A stretch of 64,000 bases of DNA from Whalleya microplaca (lineage: Eukaryota; Ascomycota; Sordariomycetes; Xylariales; Xylariaceae). The translations under genes and the position numbers were made by a program. The notes under the pieces were generated by a model. That model was not told the DNA's origin. It saw nothing but the letters and a program-made list of their open reading frames with translations, and did not search any database. The stretch spans positions 1-64,000 of the forward strand of contig MU385761.1 in the NCBI GenBank assembly GCA_022497155.1. Direction: 5' to 3'. Below, piece after piece: positions 57,058 through 64,000 of this stretch (position 1 is the first letter of the stretch; the number at the start of each line of letters is the position of its first letter).

Positions 57058-57760
57058 GATGAAGTACTATTTTGGCCTTGGATATCTGGGATTGCACTAA
57101 AGATACAGCTTAATCGCTAGTTTAGTCAGACCAGCACTTTTAAGGTATATAATTTTCTGGACGAAAAGCAAGCACTACGTGCGCTGCTTTCATGCCTTGT
57201 TTCTTTGATGAAGGGTTAAGCTGGGCTGAGTAGATTCATATATGCCGGATTCGGTAGTAGTCTTCTAGCTTTCAACGACCTACCTGTCATGTGCTATACC
57301 ACATAGAAAGAACGCATATATAATAAATTGAAAGGAAATTGATAAAAACGATGAAAATACAAATTTAGAGAATTTTTTGTTATACAAAATTGTGAGCAAT
57401 TGGTAACCTAGCTGCCGATACAAATACATATAGGTACAGTTCTCAACGGGCTAGAATAAATGAAATAATATTCAGTATGTGGAATTGAAATAAGTCAAAG
57501 CATATATAATTATAGCTATATAAGCCTACTTGTGACGATATTTACAGTAGATCCTTTATAAGGTTTAATGTCAGGTTGACAATCGTCTTCCGATTAAGGC
57601 TCCGGTCGTCTACGTATAGATTAGGTAATGCCGTTTTAACCCGCATGAGAGGAAGTATGTATCGGTCGCTTTTCACCATCAGCAACCCGTGGAATCGCAC
57701 ATACCCATTCAACGTAAATCGTGCTAGGTAACTAGGTATTTAATACGTGAACGATTGAGA
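57058..57760. promoter_or_regulatory. Divergent promoter region of kinase and binding-protein genes
   Basis: 703 bp, AT-rich, between two divergent start codons. No specific site recognised. Confidence 0.35.
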
Positions 57761-58783
57761 ATGGCCGACTCCCAACCTCTGCGGATCGGCTTCGTGCCCG
57801 AGCATTTCTCCACCCCGATCTACTTCGCGCAGAAGTACTTCGGGCTCGCGGCGACCCTGCTCCCCTTCCCCTCCGGCACGGGCCACATGATCACCGCGCT
57901 CCGGGATGGATCGATCGACGTCGGCATCGGGCTCACCGAGGCATGGGTCGCAGGACTTGGCAAGGAAGACGCACCCGGCGACGGCGGCTACCGCATCGTC
58001 GGGACTTACGTCGAGACGCCTCTGTGTATGTCCACACCTCCCATCTACACACATCACAGCACAGCACATGCATCATGCATTCCCACCTACAAACCAGTTC
58101 TCTAACACCTCACAGGCTGGGCTATCTCAACGGGGGCTAAGCGCCCCGAGATCACCTCCGTGGCCTCGCTGAAGGGGTCTAAGATCGGGATCTCGCGCCT
58201 GGGGTCCGGAAGCCAGGTAATGGGCTTCGTGCTCGCGGACCAGCAGGGCTGGCTATCCTCCTCATCATCATCATCACCGCCGTACGCGGACTTCGTGGTG
58301 CTGCAGACGTTCGACAAGCTGCGGGCGGCTGTCAACGACGGGACGGCCGACTTCTTCATGTGGGAGCACTTCACGTCGAAGCGCTACTACGACAGCGGCG
58401 AGATCCGCCGCGTCGGCGAGATCTACACCCCCTGGAGCAGCTGGAAGATCGTCGCTTCTACTAAAATGCTGCCCAACGGCGGCGGGAAGGCGGACGCGCG
58501 GCTGGTAGACTTGTTTGGGAAGCTCGATCAGGGCGTCGCGTATTTCGGGAGTCACCAGGATGAGGCCGCTGAGTATATTGGCACTAACCTGGATTACTCG
58601 GAGGAGGATGCCAGGGAGTGGCTGAAGACGGTGGAGTTTGCGAAGAAGACCGAGGGCGTGGATTTGAAGGTCGTTCAGAACTGCATTGGGATCTTGCGCA
58701 AGGCCGGTGTGCTGGTCGAGGGCAAGGGCCTCCAGGCTGAGAATATGCTGGTGCAGGGGCTTGGTGCACAGGTTCCGCAGTGA
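57761..58783 (+). CDS. Type 2 periplasmic-binding-protein-like protein
   Basis: Two exons, 57761-58025 and 58116-58783; 310 codons. The protein reads like the bacterial substrate-binding proteins of nitrate/sulfonate/taurine ABC importers, but has no signal peptide (begins MADSQPLRIGFVPEHFSTPI), so it is probably cytosolic. Typical parts are FAQKYFG, GHMITALRDGSIDVGIGL, GSKIGISRLGSGS and a central hinge. A short homopolymeric Ser run (SSSSSSS) sits in the middle. Fungal homologues exist, such as Candida albicans Ca3427, with no settled function. The conserved W-x-S-W-K segment may line the ligand pocket. The 90-bp intron is longer than most here. The start is the first ATG in frame. A link to the sulfonate module 6 kb to the left is only a suggestion. 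Confidence 0.82.
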
Positions 58784-59148
58784 GACTACATATAAGATAT
58801 GTTAAAGAAATTTATATGAACTATATGTAGCACTGAATGAACCAGTTGTATAAACGAGTAGATTTTCCTATTTTCTACGGTATCGTGGTGTCAATATCGA
58901 CATCGTCATACTCCATTCCCCACATCGCCGAGCTATGAAAATCGCCAAGTCCAAGCTTCACAATCCTAGCTTCAGCTCTCTTACCTCCCATTTACATTCC
59001 TATTCAACACCTCTTACAAAATAGCTTTTACAAGCTTCAACTCCCTCTCCGACCAGCGAATATCGACCCCCTTTCTTCTTCAGCTACCTACTACGGTTTC
59101 AATCTCACCTGCACCGCTTGGCGGGCAGCGACCACGAACATCCAAAAA
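58784..59148. other. Intergenic region
   Basis: 365 bp holding the 3' UTR of the binding-protein-like gene and the promoter of the DUF1279 gene. Pyrimidine-rich toward the right; nothing else seen. Confidence 0.35.
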
Positions 59149-60057
59149 ATGCCACCCGCCCGCGCGCTCTGGCGACCACGAGCCACGACCTCAGTCCCAC
59201 GACCTCTCCTACGCCCACGACCTTCACGACCACGAGTCTCACGCCCATACTCCAACAACCCCCAACAGCCGCCTCCCAACTCCTCGCCCTCTCCCAACAC
59301 ACCCCCCTCCACCGCACCGCCCTCCCCCTCAGCCACCGAATCCCGCACCACCCACGGCACATCCCACCGCCTAACCACCCTCCTCTCCCGCACCCTCCAC
59401 TACCTCCCCCCGCGCCTACGAAACCGCCTCCACCCCCACATCACCGCGCTGCGCGCGGCCCCGCTCTCGCACGCGACCGCCTTCCTGGTGCTGCACGAGG
59501 TGACGGCGGTGGTGCCGGTGCTCGGGCTGGCGTGGGCCTTCCACCGGCTGGACTGGGCGCCGCCGGTGGGGTGGTTGGTGGGGGGCGGGCCGTGGGCGGG
59601 GTGGGCGGAGGAGGGGGGGGTGAGGAGGTGGGGAGCGTTTTTTAGGAGGAAGGGGTGGTTTGGTCTTGGTGGTGATGGGGAGGAGGCTTTGGAGGGTGAG
59701 TTGGAGGGGGAGATTGAGCGGCGGGAGAGGGATGAGAAAGAAGGAGGGAAGCGAGGGGCGTGGAGTTGGTTAAGTCGATGGAGGCGGGATACGGACGCGG
59801 ATACGGGAGCTGCTGAGGAGGCAAAGGTAGCAGACGAAGGGGAGAGCAAGAAGGCTACGGCGTGGCAGAAGGTCAAGAAGGTCGTCACGGTCGACAATAC
59901 GGAGAAGGGATACAAGATCGGCATCCAGATCGCCGCGGCCTATACTATTACCAAGATGCTGCTAGTCCCGAGACTAGCCCTGAGTCTGTGGGCTACGCCG
60001 TGGCTTGCGAGAGGATTTGTAGCCATGAGGCGGTCTATATGGAAGAAGCGTACGTGA
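59149..60057 (+). CDS. DUF1279 mitochondrial protein (MRX11/FAM210-like)
   Basis: Single exon, 302 codons. The N-terminal 50 residues are Arg/Pro/Ser-rich without acidic residues (MPPARALWRPRATTSV...), as expected for a mitochondrial targeting sequence. The DUF1279 core starts near residue 85 (NRLHPHITALRAAPLSHATAFLVLHEVTAVVPVLGLAWAFH) and ends with a hydrophobic segment (IGIQIAAAYTITKMLLVPRLALSLW). Between them is a Gly/Trp/Glu-rich stretch longer than in yeast Mrx11. Yeast Mrx11 associates with mitochondrial ribosome/expression machinery, and animal FAM210A supports mitochondrial translation; I infer a similar inner-membrane role. Codon use is strongly GC-biased with long C and G runs. It is convergent with NDK1, 193 bp apart. 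Confidence 0.85.
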   Translation: MPPARALWRPRATTSVPRPLLRPRPSRPRVSRPYSNNPQQPPPNSSPSPNTPPSTAPPSPSATESRTTHGTSHRLTTLLSRTLHYLPPRLRNRLHPHITALRAAPLSHATAFLVLHEVTAVVPVLGLAWAFHRLDWAPPVGWLVGGGPWAGWAEEGGVRRWGAFFRRKGWFGLGGDGEEALEGELEGEIERRERDEKEGGKRGAWSWLSRWRRDTDADTGAAEEAKVADEGESKKATAWQKVKKVVTVDNTEKGYKIGIQIAAAYTITKMLLVPRLALSLWATPWLARGFVAMRRSIWKKRT

Positions 60058-60250
60058 GAGCGGTCCTATGGCCCTGTGGGCTACTTCGACATGCATATCA
60101 ACAACGATTCACCTCATGCGGACAATTCATCTTTGTCTATGTGGTTTCTTTATTGACTGTGATACACCTTTTTCTGCTCATTTCCGATGCACTCTAGAGT
60201 GATCCAAGCTGGTCCCCCAGATATGGAATAGGTGGTATCCTTTTGTCTAT

Positions 60251-61066
60251 TTATGGCTTCTCGTAGATCCACTTAGCCTGGGCGCTCTCCCAGCTGACGA
60301 CCTCGCCGGCCTTGAACCAGAGATCGATCTCCTTCTTGGCGTTCTCGACGCTGTCGGAGCCGTGGCAGACGTTGCGGCCGACGTCGATGGCGAAGTCGCC
60401 TCGGATCGTGCCGGGTGCGGAAGCCAGGGGGTTGGTGGCACCGAGCAGGGCTGTGACGGCATTTGTTAGCTTTGGGGTGGGGCAAGGATGCGATATAAGA
60501 GTGGAAACATACTTCGGCCGGTCTTGACGGCATCACGGCCCTCCCAGACCATGGCGGCGATGGGGCCGCTGTTCATGTCTACACGAACGTCAGTCAGGTC
60601 GAAAAAGCCAATCGGTCTTGATATGGCATACACTCAACGAGGCCTGCGAAGAAAGGCTTGTCCTTGAGGTCAGAGTCTAGGAATGATATGTTAGCCCACA
60701 GATAGATTCTCCAGAAAAGCCGAGTAGGAGCGTCTTACAGTGCTGCTCGAGGTGAGCCTTGCCGGGCGTGACCAGCTTGATGGCGACGAGCTTGTAGCTA
60801 TTCAATCCAATCAGACCCTGCAACCCAACTTGGTATAGAATTCCAAAGCTCACCCTCGGCTCTCGAAGCGGGAGATGATGGTACCAACGAGGCCACGCTG
60901 CATGGAGGGGTTAGCACGATCTTAGCCCAACTTCAACATCACGGGCAGGGCCATGTACCTGGACGCCATCGGGCTTGATAGCAATGAAGCTAAAAAGTAA
61001 GAAGTCAATTATCTCATTCTACAGTTGACTGATGAGGATCATCACTCACGTCTGCTCGGTAGACAT
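60251..61066 (-). CDS. NDK1: Nucleoside diphosphate kinase
   Basis: Seven exons: 61066-61050, 60989-60959, 60897-60854, 60797-60739, 60676-60632, 60578-60513 and 60450-60251; 153 codons, exactly the family length. The enzyme transfers the gamma-phosphate between NTPs and NDPs through a phosphohistidine in a hexamer. The active-site His117 lies in [21 protein letters not shown] and TGRTLLGATNP are also diagnostic. The first exon is only 17 bp. Exons are all short with GT-AG introns of 53-62 bp, an unusually intron-rich small gene. Secure call. Confidence 0.97.
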
Positions 61067-61388
61067 GTTGGATTCTGTGTTGGGCACCGGCTGTTCTGGA
61101 AGAGAAGCTTGTGGTGGGGTGGTGGTGATGATGGAGACTTGTCCTTGGATGGGATGGTCGGGAGGGGTATTAGCAGAAGAGGAAGAGAAGAAGCTTGTCA
61201 GAGCTCCTTTATATATGTTCAGATCGTGCTTGACGCTACGGGTAAAATTCCAGCCTTGACGGTCTTGTGTCTGCCAGGGGAGAAGAAAGAGGACGAAAAA
61301 CGCGAGCCAGAGACTTGTGAAGAAAACCCAGAGGGCGGGGTGACGGCCATGGCGGGGCATTTCTTCTCTTCCTCTGCGCTGATGCTGC

Positions 61389-61427
<39 letters not shown>

Positions 61428-62241
61428 GGTTTGGCTTGTACTATGCGCGCACTGTGAGGCTGAATACTGAAAATGCCGATAGAGACCGTATGAACTGAAC
61501 GTTATAAACTGTGACCCGCCGGGTTTTCCTGTTCCTTCTTGTTACAGCAGGTCCAGCTGCTCTAGAGGCTGCAGGTAAATAAGTACCGGCAGAACGAGGC
61601 AAGATAATTGGCCAAGAGACAACGAATTGAATTATGCTATCACTTTTGGTCTCTGATAATAATTGGAGCAGACAAAGATATTGCTAGGAATATTCTCAAT
61701 GACCCCTTAAATGTAGTCATAGAATATTGCCATTTTTGTTAACTCTTCCAGGTTTCCTCAATGATGTCTAGGTGTTGAAGTATTTCATAGAGGAAGAGAC
61801 ATGTAATCTGTACATCTGTTACGTAATCCACAAAATCAATGTGGGAATAGTGGCTTTAACGCCTGAATCTCTCCTGTGGCTAGCGTCGCAACGCCGTCCC
61901 CTAGCTGCACTACCCGCTGTGGCTTGCACTTCGCCAGGGGCTGTCAGCTCTGATACAGCGGGTCACTCAAAGCCGGGCCAGTGGTTGGCCAGAGCTGTCA
62001 GGCTAAATTGGGGAGCTTCAATCGCTCTAAACTGTAGTGGACAGCTTTGCTTCCTCCAGGATTACCGGGCTCTCACCTCCAACTTATATCAGAACGGGTT
62101 GCTCGGTGAATTTACGAGTCAATTATACAGATCTTTCAGCTTTATGACTAAATTAAAATTCTATCTGCTAGTTTTGTAAGATTTTGTCGATTTCCAGATT
62201 CCCCCGCCAGTGGTGGGCTGCATCCAGAAGTGACCCGGAAG
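61067..62241. promoter_or_regulatory. Divergent promoter region of NDK1 and glucosidase II
   Basis: 1175 bp between two start codons. It contains a (GATT)n microsatellite (about 61390-61426) and otherwise no supported gene. Open frames at 61025-61399 and 61772-62179 lack protein-like features. Confidence 0.45.
61390..61426. repeat. (GATT)n microsatellite
   Basis: About nine tandem GATT units within the region upstream of NDK1. Confidence 0.9.
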
Positions 62242-64000
62242 ATGGCCGGCACAAGCCAGCTGTCCTCGAGATGGGCAGCTTTCTTATGCCTCTTTGCTGT
62301 GCTGTGTTCGCTGTTTACGCCAGCAGGTATTTGGTCCAATGAACCTGGATCAGCGTAGAAGTAGACCGCTAATTGTAAAACGCAGTAACTGTAAAGGAAA
62401 ACGACTTCAAGAAATGCAGCCAGTCAGGCTTCTGTAAGAGAAACAGAGCCTACGCCGACAATGCCATTGCCCTCGGATCGTCGTGGACATCCCCCTATCG
62501 AATCCCCTCCGAGCTGGCCTCGTTCAAGGATGGCCAATTCCAGGCTACGATCTCGAAGACCATTGACGAGCAAGGAAACACCGTCGAGCTTCCATTGACC
62601 GTATCGTTCCTGAAGTCTGGTACTGCACGTGTCACGGTCGACGAGAAGAAGAGATTAGAGAAGGATATCGAACTCAGACACAACAGTGGTGCGAGGAAAG
62701 AGAGATATAACGAGGCAGAGAAGTGGGCAATCGTTGGTGGTCTGGCTGTCGATACGAATGCCAAAATCTCCCACGAAGACAATACCGGAATCAAGATTCA
62801 ATATGGCCCTGATCTTACCTTTGAGGCCGACATAAAGTACGAGCCGTATTCAATCGACTTCAAGCGGGATGGTGTTACACAGATCAGGTTCAACGATCGC
62901 GGTTTGATGAACATGGAACATTGGCGGCCGAAGATTGAGAAACCAGAGCCGGAGAAGAAAGAAGGGGAGAACGGGGAAGAAAAGAAAGAAGGGGAAGCAG
63001 AAGGGGAGAAGAAAGAAGAGACCCCGGAGGTGACTCCGTCAGGTCAGGACGAAAGCACCTGGTGGGAAGAAACCTTCGGTGGCAACACGGACTCGAAACC
63101 TCGCGGCCCCGAGAGTGTCGCTCTCGACATCACGTTCCTCGGTTATGAGCACGTCTATGGAATTCCCGAACACGCCGGCCCTCTATCGCTGAAGGAGACC
63201 AGAGGCGGGGAGGGCAACTATGAGCAGCCATACAGGCTGTACAATGCCGATGTCTTTGAATATGGCTTGGATAGCCCGATGACCCTTTACGGTGCGATCC
63301 CCTTCATGCAGGCCCAGCGAAAAGACTCGACCGTTGGTGTTTTCTGGCTCAATGGCGCCGAAAGCTGGATCGATGTTACTAAAGCGAAGGAATCCAAGAA
63401 CCCCCTGTCTCTTGGAGGCAGTGCCAAAACGAACACCCAGACCCACTGGATCTCCGAATCTGGTGTGATGGATGTGTTTGTCTTTCTGGGACCTACTCCT
63501 CGTGATGTCACCAAGAATTATGCCGAGCTCACGGGAACCACTGCTCTGCCCCAGGAGTTCTCGATCGGATACCACCAATGCCGCTGGAACTACGTCTCGG
63601 ATGACGATGTCAAGGAGGTCGATCGTAAGATGGATCGGTACAAGATCCCGTACGACGTCATCTGGCTTGACATCGAATACACTGACGACAGGAAATACTT
63701 CACTTGGGATAAGGACATGTTCAAGGACCCGATCTCGATGGGCAAGCACTTGGACGCCCACGGAAGAAAACTTGTCGCCATCATCGATCCCCATATCAAG
63801 AACACCGGAGGCTACTACGTTTCCGAAGAACTCAAGTCGAAGGGTTTAGCCGTGAAGAACAAGGACGGCAATGATTTCGATGGTTGGTGCTGGCCAGGGT
63901 CCTCGCACTGGGTAGACGCGTTCAACCCGCTTGCCATTAAGTGGTGGGCGTCATTATTCAACTACGACAGGTTCAAAGGCAGCATGGAGAACACCTTCAT
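62242..64000 (+). CDS. ROT2: ER alpha-glucosidase II catalytic subunit (GH31), 5' part
   Basis: Exon 1 is 62242-62326 and exon 2 begins at 62386 and stays open to the end of the window; the gene is cut off at 64000 after ~566 codons. The protein trims the two inner glucoses from N-glycans in the ER during calnexin-cycle quality control. A signal peptide (WAAFLCLFAVLCSLFTPA) is followed by the family's N-terminal Cys pair (KKCSQSGFCKRNRAYAD), a GH31 N-terminal beta-sandwich, and the start of the catalytic barrel (FSIGYHQCRWNYVSDDDV, PYDVIWLDIEYTDDRKYFTWD). A Lys/Glu-rich insert (about 62935-63030) matches the position of a variable loop. The nucleophile Asp lies beyond the window. The intron splits the codon for Val29. 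Secure family call. Confidence 0.95.

Noticed and set aside
61772..62179. 135-codon open frame upstream of glucosidase II
   Set aside because: No protein-like features; it lies within the divergent promoter interval.

Overview
This window looks like nuclear DNA of a filamentous ascomycete (Pezizomycotina, probably a Sordariomycete). The genes carry several short introns of about 45-65 bp with GTANGT-type donors and CTAAC/CTGAC branch sites. The families are typical of ascomycetes: an NTA1-type amidase, CBF5, an ATO acetate transporter, a Dal5-type permease, a TauD-type dioxygenase, an AAL-like lectin with a membrane anchor, and glucosidase II alpha. The older transposons are AT-rich, and their copies differ by G:C to A:T transitions, which is the signature of repeat-induced point mutation (RIP). 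I made every call by reading the sequence and ran no database search.

Layout. Bases 1 to about 7.5 kb are a gene-free, RIP-degraded repeat block. It holds two long copies of one repeat; the first is split by a gag-only LTR element (415-2830, 5-bp target duplication GTAGA), and the second keeps the empty site. It also holds a third partial repeat copy, an 18-bp minisatellite and a decayed coding relic. From 7.5 to 28.4 kb there are scattered single genes in long intergenic DNA: N-terminal amidase (9.2-11.9 kb), two paralogous secreted Cys-rich single-pass membrane proteins (13.7-15.2 and 24.8-26.5 kb), CBF5 pseudouridine synthase (16.1-17.8 kb) and a GH43 glycosidase (21.9-22.9 kb). Two MITE-like inverted-repeat elements with TA target duplications lie between them (8360-8866 and 19599-20068).

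At 28.4-31.3 kb sits a complete, un-RIPped Mutator-like (MULE) transposon: 94-bp terminal inverted repeats that read as identical, a 9-bp target duplication and an 809-codon transposase. It lies about 0.6 kb upstream of an ATO-family transporter. Then come a five-exon TPR-like/coiled-coil/ubiquitin-like protein gene (33.3-37.2 kb, minus) and, divergent from it, a conserved fungal gene whose coding sequence is cut by a 2.2-kb Copia-type gag-only LTR element (38131-40353, target duplication TTCTT). The gene reads in frame across the insertion point once the element and one copy of the duplication are removed.

From 42 to 64 kb the sequence is gene-dense: a membrane-anchored AAL-like lectin, a probable sulfonate-use module (flavin monooxygenase, Dal5-type permease and a TauD-type dioxygenase, with a CYS3-consensus palindrome in the divergent promoter), a broken 2OG-Fe(II)-oxygenase-like gene, an eight-exon protein kinase with a basic/acidic insert between its catalytic loop and DFG, a bacterial-type substrate-binding-protein homologue, a DUF1279 (MRX11/FAM210-like) mitochondrial protein, nucleoside diphosphate kinase, and the 5' part of ER glucosidase II alpha, which runs off the window.

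How they fit together: CBF5, NDPK, glucosidase II and the DUF1279 protein are core housekeeping genes. The 45-51 kb genes look like a nutrient-scavenging cluster. The rest are accessory surface, signalling and mobile functions. The contrast between RIPped, gag-only LTR elements and one pristine MULE suggests at least two separate waves of transposition.
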